64,000 bases of DNA. Source: Acidaminococcus hominis. Lineage in GTDB: Bacteria; Bacillota; Negativicutes; Acidaminococcales; Acidaminococcaceae. A program made the position numbers and the translations under genes. Below, piece by piece: positions 35,053 to 45,890 of the stretch (positions are counted from its first letter, which is position 1; each line of letters opens with the position of its first letter). Location of the stretch: assembly GCF_021044795.1 (NCBI RefSeq), contig NZ_JAJNOP010000009.1; one strand, given 5' to 3'. Under the pieces are notes generated by a model that worked only from the letters and a program-made list of their open reading frames with translations, was not told where the DNA came from and made no database searches.

Positions 35053-35092
35053 CCTTCAGCTCTATACATAGACCTTCAACACTATACATAGA
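35053..35092. repeat. Two abutting 20-bp repeats in the rubrerythrin leader/promoter
   Basis: CCTTCAGCTCTATACATAGA (35053-35072) is followed without gap by CCTTCAACACTATACATAGA (35073-35092), differing at two positions. Each unit contains the near-palindrome CTATACATAG. Spacing of exactly 20 bp places both on the same DNA face, 30 bp upstream of the rubrerythrin start codon. Confidence 0.8.
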
Positions 35093-35259
35093 TTTGAAAG
35101 GAATCGTTTTTGATATTTATTATCCTTTACGACCTTTATTATAGCAGTTTTTCTGCCGAATGCAAGAGGTTTTTTTAGAATTTTTTTCTATTTTTTCTCT
35201 TACCATTTTAACAATACATATAATTATTATAAAATTCAGCAATTATGTTGCAACTGGAA

Positions 35260-35305
35260 CAAAAACAGGACCATTTCCCTGCTGCTGCAAAGGAAACGGT
35301 CCTGC
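35260..35305 (-). terminator. argC terminator
   Basis: Minus strand AGGACCGTTTCC and GGAAATGGTCCT with a T run; the stem has one G-T pair. Confidence 0.88.
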
Positions 35306-35319
35306 TCACGGCTTGGCGC

Positions 35320-36243
35320 TTATAAATCCAGGCCTTCTTCCGGGGCAAGCCCCAGAGCAATATTCATGTTTTCAATGGCGGCGCCGCTGGCCCCCTTCCC
35401 CAGGTTGTCAAACTGGGCGGACACAGTGAACCGCTCTTCATTGCCGGCAATGTAGATTTTCAGGGAATCCTTACCGGCCAGGTTGTTGGAACCCAGCATC
35501 TTGGGCAGTTCTTCACTGGTCTGCACCTGAATGAAAGGCTGCTTGCCGTAAAAGTCAGCAAACAGCTTCCGCAGGGCGGCCAGGGGCAGGCCCTGGGTGT
35601 TGGCAAAGCCGGCGGTAACCAGCATGCCGCTGTAGTAGGGTGCCACAATGGGCAGGAAAATGGGTGCCGTGGTGAGTTTGGCGTATTTGGCAATTTCCGG
35701 CAGGTGCTTGTGCTTCTGGTTCAGCCCGTACAGCCGGGGAGCGTCCAGTTCCGGATCGTGGAGATTTTCGTACTCGGCAATCATCTTTTTGCCCCCGCCG
35801 GAATACCCGGTAAGGGAAGTCAGGGTATACAGCCCGTCAGCGGGAATCAGCCCAGCAGCCACCAGGGGCGCCAAAACGGCAATGGAGCCAGTGGCGTGGC
35901 AGCCCGGATTGGCAATGCGGGAACTATTGGCAACGGCACTGGCGTAGGCATGGCCCAATTCCGGGAAACCATAGGCCCAGCCGTCGCTGCAGCGGAAGGC
36001 CGTAGAGGTATCAATGATTTTGGTGGGGCAGTCCTTGGCAGCCTCCACAATTTCCTTGGAAGCCGCATCGGGCAGGCACAGGAAGGCCACGTCCGCCTGG
36101 CTGATTTTTTCCAGCCGTGCCTGGGTATTCTTCCGCAGGGCGCTGTCAATGGACAGCAGTTTGATATCGCTGCGGCGGGCCAGGCGCTCAGCCAGGCGCA
36201 GGCCTGTAGTTCCTTCTTGTCCGTCGATAAATACTTTAAACAT
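35320..36243 (-). CDS. argC: N-acetyl-gamma-glutamyl-phosphate reductase, type 2
   Basis: Reduces N-acetylglutamyl phosphate to the semialdehyde in arginine synthesis. 307 residues from ATG 36243, beginning MFKVFIDGQEGTTGLRL, the type 2 (short) AGPR signature. Catalytic Cys lies in NPGCHATGS (about 116-124), with LTGYSGGGKKM after it. A longer in-frame upstream extension has no ribosome site. It stands alone, away from argJBD, with its own terminator, so control by ArgR would need a separate site. Confidence 0.94.
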   Translation of the reverse strand: MFKVFIDGQEGTTGLRLAERLARRSDIKLLSIDSALRKNTQARLEKISQADVAFLCLPDAASKEIVEAAKDCPTKIIDTSTAFRCSDGWAYGFPELGHAYASAVANSSRIANPGCHATGSIAVLAPLVAAGLIPADGLYTLTSLTGYSGGGKKMIAEYENLHDPELDAPRLYGLNQKHKHLPEIAKYAKLTTAPIFLPIVAPYYSGMLVTAGFANTQGLPLAALRKLFADFYGKQPFIQVQTSEELPKMLGSNNLAGKDSLKIYIAGNEERFTVSAQFDNLGKGASGAAIENMNIALGLAPEEGLDL

Positions 36244-36449
36244 GGTACACACCCCTTGCCTCTGTAATTTCTTTATTGAAATGAAAGTAGCCCTATTATA
36301 GCACAAATTTCCTAAAATGTTATATTTTTGCAAAATTATTTTTCCGTTTTCTCTCAAAAAGCTCTCTCAATTCCGAAAAAAAATTTCTTAACAAAGGGAA
36401 ATTATCCCCGTTTATTCACACTTTTTCACCGTTTTTTACCATTTAGGGC

Positions 36450-36492
36450 AAAAAAATACAGTGGACAGGCATTAACCCATCCACTGTATTTT
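36450..36492 (-). terminator. Terminator after the Zn/Cd ATPase gene
   Basis: Minus strand AATACAGTGGA and TCCACTGTATT with a T run; the stem begins within 4 bp of the stop codon. Confidence 0.92.
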
Positions 36493-38405
36493 TATGCTTC
36501 TTTTACGAATAAACACCGCATGGCGTTCAGCACGGCCAAAATCAAAACGCCGGTATCGGCGAAAATGGCCACCCACATATTGATAACCCCCAAGGCGCCC
36601 AAAATCAGGGCCACAACCTTGATGCCGATGGCAAGTACGATGTTCTGGTACACAATGCTCACGCACTTCCGGGCAATCCGAATGGCTTTGCTGATTTTCA
36701 AGGGATCGTCGTCCATCAGCACCACATCTGCAGCCTCAATGGCTGCATCGGAGCCCAGGGCCCCCATGGCAATGCCAATATCCGCCAGGGAAAGCACCGG
36801 AGCGTCGTTGATGCCGTCCCCCACAAAGGCTACCTTGTCCTTGGGGTTCTTCTTTTGAATCAGTTCTTCCACCTTTTCCACCTTGCCGGCAGGAAGCAGC
36901 TCGCTGTACACCTTTTGGATGCCCAGTTGCTGAGCCACAGCGTCGGCAATCTTGCGGGAATCCCCGGTGAGCATGATGACCGCCTTCACCCCAGCTTCCT
37001 TCAGCTTGTCGATGGCCAGCGCCGCGTGGGGTTTAATCTTGTCTGCAATGAGGATATGACCGGCGTACTTGCCGTCCACAGCCAGATGCACCAGGGTGCC
37101 CACCATATGGCAATCCATATAGGAAACTCCCAATTGTTCCATGAGCTTGCCGTTGCCGGCTGCAATCTGGTGTCCGTCCACTTCTGCCAGGACCCCTTTG
37201 CCGCTGAGCTCCTGGATGTTTTTCACCCGGCTCCGGTCCAGTTCCCGTCCGTAGGCCTTCTGAAGGCTTTTGCTGATGGGATGGGAGGAGGCGCTTTCGG
37301 CCAGGGCGGCCAGTTCCACCACCTGTTTCTTTTCCAGGGGTGTATGGTGGATGCCGCAGACTTCAAAGACCCCTTCCGTCAGGGTCCCGGTCTTATCCAT
37401 AACCACATAGGCCGTATTGGCCAGGGTTTCCATGTAGTTGGCACCCTTAATTAGAATGCCCTGCCGGCTGGCGCCCCCAATTCCGGCAAAGAAGCTTAGC
37501 GGAATGCTCAGTACCAGGGCGCAGGGGCAGCTGATAACCAAGAACAGCAGGGACCGGTACAGCCAAGTTTCCCAGGAAGGAGGCAGGCCCAAAAACGCCA
37601 CCCGTACCAGAGGCGGCAAAAGGAACAGTGCCAGGGCACTGCCGCAGACCACCGGGGTGTAGACCCGGGCGAATTTGGAAATAAAGACCTCCGACTTGGC
37701 CTTCCGGGAACCGGCGTCTTCCACCAATTCCAAAATCTTGCTGACGGTGGATTCGCCAAAGTCCTTGCTGGTGGTTACCGTCAGCACCCCATTCAGGTTG
37801 ATGCAGCCGCTGACCACTTCGTCCCCGGGGGCCACCTGACGGGGCAGGCTTTCACCGGTAAGGGCTGCGGTGTCCAGGGAGGAAGTACCGGCCTCTACCA
37901 CGCCGTCAATGGGCACCTTTTCCCCGGGCTGAACAACAATCCGGGTACCCGGGGCCACGTCCTCGGGGTCCACCTGAACCAGCTTGCCGTCCTTTTCAAT
38001 ATTGGCGTAATCCGGCCGGATATCCATCAGCTCGCTGATATTGCGCCGGCTTTTGTCCACGGCATAATCTTCAAAGGTTTCTCCAATTTGATAAAACAGC
38101 ATAACGGCCACGGCTTCCGCGTAGTCCCCGTTTTCATAAATGGCCAGGCCCAAGGCCCCCAAACTGGCTATAGCCATCAAAAAGTTTTCGTCAAAGACCT
38201 GCCCCTTGCGGATGTTTCGCCAGGCCTTGCGCAAAATATCATAGGAAATGATGATGTAACCCAGCACATAGGGCAGCGCGTGCAGCACCCGAGAACCTGT
38301 GTCCAGACCGGGTCCGGACAAATCCCCCAGGAAGAAACTGCCCACCGCAGTAAGCAGAGCGGCTGCCCCAATCCGGGCCACCATCACCTGGTGCTCCTTC
38401 TCCAT
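36492..38405 (-). CDS. Heavy-metal P1B-type ATPase, Zn2+/Cd2+/Pb2+ class
   Basis: 637 residues from ATG 38405. Membrane metal site SCPCALVLS (CPC about 293-295), phosphorylation site DKTGTLTEG (about 337), HP-type SASSHPIS, GDGINDAPVL. Late helices carry IKVVALILGALG and MWVAIFADTGVLILAV, the Lys and DTG pattern of the P1B-2 (ZntA/CadA) class. There is no N-terminal metal-binding domain. A separate HMA protein encoded 42 bp upstream probably supplies it. Exports surplus zinc or toxic cadmium/lead. Confidence 0.94.
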   Translation of the reverse strand: MEKEHQVMVARIGAAALLTAVGSFFLGDLSGPGLDTGSRVLHALPYVLGYIIISYDILRKAWRNIRKGQVFDENFLMAIASLGALGLAIYENGDYAEAVAVMLFYQIGETFEDYAVDKSRRNISELMDIRPDYANIEKDGKLVQVDPEDVAPGTRIVVQPGEKVPIDGVVEAGTSSLDTAALTGESLPRQVAPGDEVVSGCINLNGVLTVTTSKDFGESTVSKILELVEDAGSRKAKSEVFISKFARVYTPVVCGSALALFLLPPLVRVAFLGLPPSWETWLYRSLLFLVISCPCALVLSIPLSFFAGIGGASRQGILIKGANYMETLANTAYVVMDKTGTLTEGVFEVCGIHHTPLEKKQVVELAALAESASSHPISKSLQKAYGRELDRSRVKNIQELSGKGVLAEVDGHQIAAGNGKLMEQLGVSYMDCHMVGTLVHLAVDGKYAGHILIADKIKPHAALAIDKLKEAGVKAVIMLTGDSRKIADAVAQQLGIQKVYSELLPAGKVEKVEELIQKKNPKDKVAFVGDGINDAPVLSLADIGIAMGALGSDAAIEAADVVLMDDDPLKISKAIRIARKCVSIVYQNIVLAIGIKVVALILGALGVINMWVAIFADTGVLILAVLNAMRCLFVKEA

Positions 38406-38447
38406 AATTCTCACCTACCATTAATGTTTTATTTAATCGTAACGCTG

Positions 38448-38666
38448 TTAACAATCAATATCCAGCTCGTCATCAATCTTCCGAACATTGGTTCGAGCTT
38501 GGGCCATTACTGCTTTTGGATCTGCCCCTTCGGCAAAAGTAACCTTCAGTTTCAGCAGCATATAATTCACCACAGCATCGGTCACACCAGCAGTTTGCTT
38601 AACGGTTTCTTCCATTTTGGCTGCACAGTTGGCGCAGTCCGCTTTGATTGCATAAGTCTTTTTCAT
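38448..38666 (-). CDS. Free-standing heavy-metal-associated (HMA) domain protein
   Basis: 72 residues, beta-alpha-beta HMA fold with the metal loop DCANCAAKME (about 10-19), a variant of GMTCxxC where the residue before the first Cys is Asp. An extra acidic C-terminus ELDIDC adds a third Cys. The Asp before CxxC is typical of Zn/Cd/Pb-type domains. Likely delivers metal to, or regulates, the ATPase encoded downstream. ATG preceded by GGAGGAACCC. Confidence 0.92.
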   Translation of the reverse strand: MKKTYAIKADCANCAAKMEETVKQTAGVTDAVVNYMLLKLKVTFAEGADPKAVMAQARTNVRKIDDELDIDC

Positions 38667-38749
38667 AATGGGTTCCTCCTCCGAAATAACGATTAAAAAT
38701 TTCTTTAATTGTTTCTACCTACTTTATACGCCATTTTCAGAGAATAGTC

Positions 38750-38786
38750 AAGAGGGACTTGGAACAAGTTGTCCCAAATCCCTCTT
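38750..38786. terminator. Inverted repeat between feoB and the HMA gene, possible terminator
   Basis: AAGAGGGACTTGG-AACAAGTTGT-CCCAAATCCCTCTT gives a 13-pair stem with mismatches. The T run is weak on either strand, so termination is uncertain; it may cut the feo transcript. Confidence 0.5.
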
Positions 38787-38817
38787 TTAGAATAAACTGT
38801 TTAGTTTTTAACAAAAG

Positions 38818-40861
<2,044 letters not shown>

Positions 40862-40869
<8 letters not shown>

Positions 40870-41098
40870 GGGGTGCAGCCCCCTTTTCCACGGTAATGTT
40901 CCGGGTCATATTGTAGCCCAGGGCAAACCGGGTGCCCCGCAGCAGGATAATCATAATGCCCTTGCCCTTCCGGTTGATGACGCTGATCTGGGTGCCCGGG
41001 GTCATGCCCAAGGCTTGCAGCCGCCGTTCCACCTGAAAGGGAAGATTTATTTTTCGTACGATTCCAGATTCTCCAATCTGTAAATCTTTTAACAGCAT
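40862..41098 (-). CDS. feoA: Ferrous iron transport protein FeoA
   Basis: 78 residues from ATG 41098 (MLLKDLQIGESGIVRKI), an SH3-like FeoA domain with RRLQALGMTPGTQISV and ALGYNMTRNI. Binds or regulates FeoB. Longer in-frame starts upstream lack a ribosome site, while this one has GGGGGAC. Divergent to the ArsR gene across about 210 bp. Confidence 0.95.
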
Positions 41099-41308
41099 GT
41101 ACAGTCCCCCTGTGTAAATAAAGAATCTCCGCATTGTTTCCATTATAGGACGAACCTGGGGACCTGTCCACAGTTAGGATGAAAAAACCCAAGATAATGT
41201 TTGTTAGCACTTCCCTTCCGGCGAAAAAAATTCTTTTTAGCTATTTTCAGAAAACATACGATATTATGGTATAATGAATACTGACAAATCCATTATCAAA
41301 GCGAAGGG

Positions 41309-41713
41309 ATGAAGATATGCATGGAAGCTCTGCCTCATGATCACGGTGAAAATCTCAATTACGTTTTGAAGGACCTGCCGGACCAAGCCAATTTTTCTGC
41401 TGTCTCCACACTGTTTGGCTGTTTATCCGACAACAATCGCATCAAGTTATTCTGGTTCCTGTGCCATTTTGAGGAATGCGTCATCAATCTGTCGGCCCTG
41501 ATGCACATGAGCAGTCCTGCCCTGTCCCACCATTTGCGGCTGCTCCGGGAAAACGGCCTGATTGTCAGCCGCCGTTCGGGCAAGGAAACCTACTACAAGG
41601 CAGCCAATACCGAAGAAGTCCGGCTGCTCCACCATATGATTGAACTACTGATTGACATTACCTGTCCCAAGGTAGAAAAACAGAAAGAAAATAAGGACGA
41701 CGACCTGGATTAA
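41309..41713 (+). CDS. ArsR/SmtB family metal-type regulator
   Basis: 134 residues. Winged helix: LFGCLSDNNRIKLFWFLCHFEECVINLSALMHMSSPALSHHLRLLRENGLI, with the recognition helix SPALSHHLRLL. Cys/His residues in MEALPHDHGE (N-terminus), CHFEEC (helix 3 region) and the C-terminal HHMIELLIDITCPK could sense metal. These positions are typical of CadC/ZiaR-type sensors. Encoded next to feoAB and near a Zn/Cd ATPase, it is a candidate regulator of the latter. An alternative start at M5 (41321) is possible. Confidence 0.9.
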   Translation: MKICMEALPHDHGENLNYVLKDLPDQANFSAVSTLFGCLSDNNRIKLFWFLCHFEECVINLSALMHMSSPALSHHLRLLRENGLIVSRRSGKETYYKAANTEEVRLLHHMIELLIDITCPKVEKQKENKDDDLD

Positions 41714-41715
41714 TG

Positions 41716-41764
41716 AAAAAGCCTTCAGGCTCCAGCACCGGGCTGGAACTTGAAGGCTTTTTTG
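41716..41764. terminator. Bidirectional terminator, arsR / C69 dipeptidase
   Basis: AAAAAGCCTTCA...TCCAGC-ACCGG-GCTGGA..TGAAGGCTTTTTT, with a two-part stem. Confidence 0.93.
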
Positions 41765-41783
41765 CGTCTATTTTGCTGTTTGC

Positions 41784-43250
41784 TTAGGCGTCGGAACGGG
41801 CAAAGCTGTTTTTCATGCCGTTACTGGCTTCGTACAGGACCTTGCCCAGGGCTTTCTGGGTTTCTTCCTGGGCCATGGAGGCAATTTTGTCGTTCCACTG
41901 GGCCAGGGCTTCGCTGACGCCGTCCGCCGGCAGGTCCGCCTTATCCCCTTCCTGGAGCAGGGCACGGCCCTTGGCCGCTACGGCGTTCTGGTAGCGTTCA
42001 ATGGCGCTGGCGGTGGCCGCATGGTGGCTATCTGCCAGGGCGCCGATCAGCCGGTTGGCCCAATAAAACTCGTGGGTATCGGGCAGCTCGCCGGTTTGGG
42101 ACAGGTATTCCGGGGTCCGGTCCACATTGGCGTAGAAGGGCACGAAGGCATTGTACACGTTGCAGCCTTCGGCAATCCATTCCACGGCCATTTTTTCCGG
42201 CGGCATATAGGGCCGCAGCTGGGTCAGGGCCACAAAGTTGGTGCGGTTGATGCCGATAGGCCGGTATTTGCCCTTCTGGGCTTCGCTGCCCCGGCCATAG
42301 GGGTCGTAAGGGGTGCCCTGGTAATGGCTGCTGAGCAGGTATTTTACGTCTTCCACGGTCACTTTCCGGTCGGGGACCAGGGACCAGGGCAGGTCGTCAT
42401 CTTCCGGGCGGAAAATGGCGTCGGGCCCTTCCCATTTGTAGCTGAAGGGGGCCAGATACCGGAGCATGAACCAGGCTCTGGGGGTATTGTAGGTATGGTC
42501 CGCATCATCGTGGCTGCCAAAGGCCAGCCGGCAATCAAACACCGTATCCTTAGCCAGTGGCACGTCCCGTTCCTCGTTCAGGGTCAGGTCCAGGTGGTTT
42601 TCCGTAATAAAGCTCAGCAGATCCTGGGAACACAGGTGTTCCTTCTGCTCCCCAAAGGCGTCGCACAGGTCAAAATAGTCGATGCCCTGCTGGTTTGGCA
42701 TGACTACCACCTCATCATCGGGTACCCGTTTGGCAATCCAATGATGGCCGCCGATGCTTTCCAGCCACCAGATTTCGTTCACGTCCTGGAAGCCAATGCC
42801 GTTCATTTCATAGGTGCCGTAGGTTTCCAGCAGCTTCCCCAGCCGCAACACCCCTTCCCGGGCCGTGCGGATATAGGGCAGGACAAGTGTCAGCAGGTCT
42901 TCTTCCCCGATGCCGTCCTTGACCAGGGGGTCCGCTCCCAGCACCCGGGGATTGGAAGTAATGGTTTCCGTTTCGCTCATGGCCACGTTGCAGGCGTTGA
43001 TGCCGGCTTCGCCCCAAATCCCTTCGTTATTCTGGGCATTGGGCATGGCCGTATAGCGCAGGGGGTTATCCGGCAGGGGAATCACCACTTTGGACAGTAC
43101 GGCATGGTATTCCTTGGGCTGCTCCTCGGGCAGCACCGTAATGAATTTTTTGGGGGTAAATTGCCCGCTGGGGGAATCCTCGTTCCGGGCCATCAGGGTG
43201 GACCCGTCATAGCTTACATTCTTTCCTACCAGTAAGGTTGTACAAGGCAT
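41784..43250 (-). CDS. C69 family dipeptidase
   Basis: 488 residues from ATG 43250, preceded by AAAGGAGTC. Begins MPCTTLLVGKNVSYDGSTL and RNEDS, typical of peptidase family C69/U34 (PepD). In that family the N-terminal Cys (here Cys3, after the start) becomes the nucleophile upon processing. No signal peptide, so it is cytoplasmic and cleaves dipeptides, fitting an amino-acid-fermenting host. An in-frame upstream start (43274) would read through a terminator hairpin and is rejected. Confidence 0.94.
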   Translation of the reverse strand: MPCTTLLVGKNVSYDGSTLMARNEDSPSGQFTPKKFITVLPEEQPKEYHAVLSKVVIPLPDNPLRYTAMPNAQNNEGIWGEAGINACNVAMSETETITSNPRVLGADPLVKDGIGEEDLLTLVLPYIRTAREGVLRLGKLLETYGTYEMNGIGFQDVNEIWWLESIGGHHWIAKRVPDDEVVVMPNQQGIDYFDLCDAFGEQKEHLCSQDLLSFITENHLDLTLNEERDVPLAKDTVFDCRLAFGSHDDADHTYNTPRAWFMLRYLAPFSYKWEGPDAIFRPEDDDLPWSLVPDRKVTVEDVKYLLSSHYQGTPYDPYGRGSEAQKGKYRPIGINRTNFVALTQLRPYMPPEKMAVEWIAEGCNVYNAFVPFYANVDRTPEYLSQTGELPDTHEFYWANRLIGALADSHHAATASAIERYQNAVAAKGRALLQEGDKADLPADGVSEALAQWNDKIASMAQEETQKALGKVLYEASNGMKNSFARSDA

Positions 43251-43272
43251 GGTTAAGACTCCTTTCAGAAAC

Positions 43273-43311
43273 AAAAGGACTGCGCTGGGTGCTAGCCTGC
43301 GTCAGTCCTTT
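43273..43311 (-). terminator. Terminator after the 26-residue peptide gene
   Basis: Minus strand AAAGGACTG.CGC.. paired with GCG-CAGTCCTTT followed by TGTTT. It lies between the small gene and the dipeptidase ATG, so it limits or attenuates read-through. Confidence 0.65.
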
Positions 43312-43317
43312 GCTGCA

Positions 43318-43398
43318 TTATTTTCTTTTCATTCCCGTTACCATGGTCATCACAAAGGCAAAACAGGTGGCCCAAGCCCAAAATTTATGTTGTTTCAT
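43318..43398 (-). CDS. 26-residue membrane peptide
   Basis: ATG preceded by GGGAGGTTAGTCAT, an optimal ribosome site. The product begins MKQHKFWAWATCFAFVMTMV and ends TGMKRK. A polar start (KQHK), one short hydrophobic helix and a basic end give a single-pass topology. It is followed within 10 bp by a terminator-like hairpin. Short peptides with an N-terminal HKFWAWA-type motif seem familiar from Firmicute genomes, but I cannot name the family with certainty. Too short for most callers. Confidence 0.62.
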   Translation of the reverse strand: MKQHKFWAWATCFAFVMTMVTGMKRK

Positions 43399-43517
43399 AT
43401 GACTAACCTCCCAACAGTTTCCGTTATATGCCGCTAAAAATTATCTCATATTTGTATTTATTATAGCAGGACGCTTTGGAATTTTCAATCTAGTGAAATT
43501 TTACGGGAATTTTACCC

Positions 43518-43529
43518 CCTGTGCACAGG
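43518..43529. promoter_or_regulatory. Palindrome upstream of the sugar ABC operon
   Basis: CCTGTGCACAGG, a perfect 12-bp palindrome ending about 19 bp before a TATACT -10-like element. It occupies the -35 region of the predicted promoter, the position expected for a repressor or activator site. Confidence 0.45.
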
Positions 43530-43595
43530 TTTCATACATGAACTTTTTATACTGGCTTTGTGACAAAACAAAAACCATTTCACAGGAGGAACACT

Positions 43596-44891
43596 ATGAA
43601 ATTATCCAAAACGTTGGCCTTGGCCCTGGCAGGGGTACTGTCCCTGGGCATTATGGGCTGCGGCTCCCAAGCAGGCACCGGCGGCTCGGCTGACAAGAAA
43701 GTCAAAATTGAATACTGGCATGTGGCTGCCGAAAACTTCGGCGGACAAACCGTGAAACAGCTGGTGGAAGAATTCAACAAATCCCACCCGGATATTGAAG
43801 TCACCGAAAAATACAATCCGGATATGTACAAGGGCCTGACCCAGAATCTCCAGGCAGCCCTGGCTTCCGGCAAAAACCCGGACGTGGTCCAAATGGGCTA
43901 CAGCTATTTGAACTACGCCAACGATAACCTGAAGTACACGGATATCAACGAACTGGCCAACAAGTACGACAAGGGCTACCTCCAGGAAAACTTCCTGCCC
44001 AACGTGCTGGCCCTGGCCCAAACGGAAAGCGGCAAACAGATTGGTCTGCCCTACTCCGTATCCGTGCCCGTGCTCTACATCAACCCGGATCTGTTCCAAA
44101 AAGCCGGCCTTGACCCCAACAACCCGCCCAAGACCTGGTCGGAAGTGGCCAAAGACGCCGCCATCATTAAAGAAAAGACCGGCGACCCTGGCTTCTTCAT
44201 GCAGGAATACGCCGACAACTGGGCCCAGCAGGCGCTCATCGAATCCAACGGCGGCCAAATGCTGAAGAAGGAAAACGGCAAAGTCCGCGCTGCCTTTGAC
44301 AGCCCCGAAGCTGCCCAAGCCTACCAGCTGCTGGCAGATATGGTGAAAAACGGCAGCGGCCTCCACGCCACCAACGAAGAAGGCTTCCAGGCCTTTATCA
44401 GTGGCAAGGTGGGCATGGTCTGCACCACCATCGGCAAACGGGCCAACTTTGAAAAGAGCGCCAACTTCAAGGTCATTGCCGAACCCTTCCCCGTATTTGA
44501 CGGCAAAGCCCGCAAGGTACCTGCCGGCGGCAACTTCCTGATGTGCTTCTCCAAGGATCCTGCCAAGCAAAAAGCAGCCTGGGAATTCATCAAATTCCTG
44601 GAATCCAAGGAAGCCCTGACCAAATGGAGCACCGGTACCGGCTACCTGCCGCCCCGCAAAGGCATGGATGCTGAAGGTTCCGCCTTCAAGAAAGTCATTG
44701 ACGGCAACAAGAACATCCAAAACGCCCTGTCCACTATGCCTGACCTGGTTAAATGGGCCAGCTTCCCTGGTGCCAACGGTCTGAAAGCGGAACAGCTGCT
44801 GATCGACGTGCGAGATGTAATCTTGAGCGGTAAGGAATCCGCTGCAGATGCTTTGAAAGAAACCGCTGAAAAAGTGAACGCCCTGCTGTAG
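43596..44891 (+). CDS. Sugar ABC transporter substrate-binding lipoprotein
   Basis: 431 residues from ATG 43596, preceded by CAGGAGGAACACT. Lipoprotein signal with lipobox IMGC at about residues 17-20. The mature protein is of the extracellular solute-binding family 1 (UgpB/MalE type): KIEYWHVAAENFGGQTVKQLVEEF, QAALASGKNPDVVQMGYS, LPYSVSVPVLYINPDLF. Likely binds a glycerol-phosphate-type or oligosaccharide ligand; it heads an operon of two permeases, an ATPase and an isomerase-like gene. Confidence 0.93.
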   Translation: MKLSKTLALALAGVLSLGIMGCGSQAGTGGSADKKVKIEYWHVAAENFGGQTVKQLVEEFNKSHPDIEVTEKYNPDMYKGLTQNLQAALASGKNPDVVQMGYSYLNYANDNLKYTDINELANKYDKGYLQENFLPNVLALAQTESGKQIGLPYSVSVPVLYINPDLFQKAGLDPNNPPKTWSEVAKDAAIIKEKTGDPGFFMQEYADNWAQQALIESNGGQMLKKENGKVRAAFDSPEAAQAYQLLADMVKNGSGLHATNEEGFQAFISGKVGMVCTTIGKRANFEKSANFKVIAEPFPVFDGKARKVPAGGNFLMCFSKDPAKQKAAWEFIKFLESKEALTKWSTGTGYLPPRKGMDAEGSAFKKVIDGNKNIQNALSTMPDLVKWASFPGANGLKAEQLLIDVRDVILSGKESAADALKETAEKVNALL

Positions 44892-44972
44892 CAGGACTCT
44901 TGAGGACCGGGAGCTAGGGATGCTGGCTTCCCGGTCCTTTCCCTTATCTCTAAGCAAAGAAAGAAGGTTCCT

Positions 44973-45878
44973 ATGAACACTCCGGTAAAATCCTCCAAAA
45001 GCCAGCTGGGCCGGGCGCTGCTGTTTATGCTGCCAGCCCTGGTGATTTTCGGGCTGTTCTACTACAAGCCCCTGGTGCAGAATGCGTACCTGAGCTTCTT
45101 CCAGTGGAATATGATCAGTCCCGATATGAAATATGTAGGTGGGCAAAACTACCAGGAGATTTTTGCCAGCACGGAATTTGCCAAGATTTTGGGCAATACC
45201 TTTACCCTGGCCGGCTTCCTCCTGATTTTCAACTTCCTGCTGCCCTATGTTTTTTCCTTCGTCCTGGCCTACCTGGTGCAGAACGAAAAGTTAAAGACCT
45301 TCTACCGCTCCGCCCTGTTCCTGCCCAGCACCATTTCCCTGGCTGTAGCCAGCATTATCTTCCTGTGGATGTACAATCCCCTGGCCGGCCCGGTGTCCCT
45401 GATTCTCCACTACTTTGGCGTAGAATCCCCCCGCTGGTTCAAGGAAGACGGCCTGGTAATTTTTGCCATTGCCACCATCATCGGCTGGAAGGCCTTTGGC
45501 TACAACCTGATTGTCCTTTTGGCCGCCATGGTGGCCGTACCCCGGGAGCTGATTGAAGCCGCCCGGCTGGAAGATGCTTCCAACTGGACCATCTTCCGGA
45601 AGATTATCGTTCCCATGACCTCCCCCACCGCCCTCTACGTGTTCACCATTACCATTATCTTTGGGCTCCAGTATATGCTGGTGCCGGTGAATATGCTGAC
45701 CCAGGGCGGTCCGGACCAGGGAAGTTCCAATATTGTCTATATCGTTTACCAATACGCCCTGGTGTTTTTCCAGACAGGCAAATCCGCAGCCTTTGCCATG
45801 CTGTGTATGGCAGTGTATTTGATTTTCCTGGCGCTGAAGACCCGGTTCCTGGACAAACGTGTCCACTACGAAAACTAA
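44973..45878 (+). CDS. Sugar ABC transporter permease 1 (UgpA/MalF type)
   Basis: 301 residues, six membrane segments, coupling loop EAARLEDASNWTIFRKIIVPMTSPT (about 190-214). Starts MNTPVKSSKSQLGRALLF after AAAGAAGG. Located 81 bp after the binding-protein gene, which itself ends in a G+C-rich repeat but no clear terminator. Confidence 0.93.
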   Translation: MNTPVKSSKSQLGRALLFMLPALVIFGLFYYKPLVQNAYLSFFQWNMISPDMKYVGGQNYQEIFASTEFAKILGNTFTLAGFLLIFNFLLPYVFSFVLAYLVQNEKLKTFYRSALFLPSTISLAVASIIFLWMYNPLAGPVSLILHYFGVESPRWFKEDGLVIFAIATIIGWKAFGYNLIVLLAAMVAVPRELIEAARLEDASNWTIFRKIIVPMTSPTALYVFTITIIFGLQYMLVPVNMLTQGGPDQGSSNIVYIVYQYALVFFQTGKSAAFAMLCMAVYLIFLALKTRFLDKRVHYEN

Positions 45879-45890
45879 AAGGAGGCTGCC

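Noticed and set aside
38750..38786. Strong terminator of feoB
   Set aside because: Stem has mismatches and no proper T run on the minus strand; kept only as a weak candidate.
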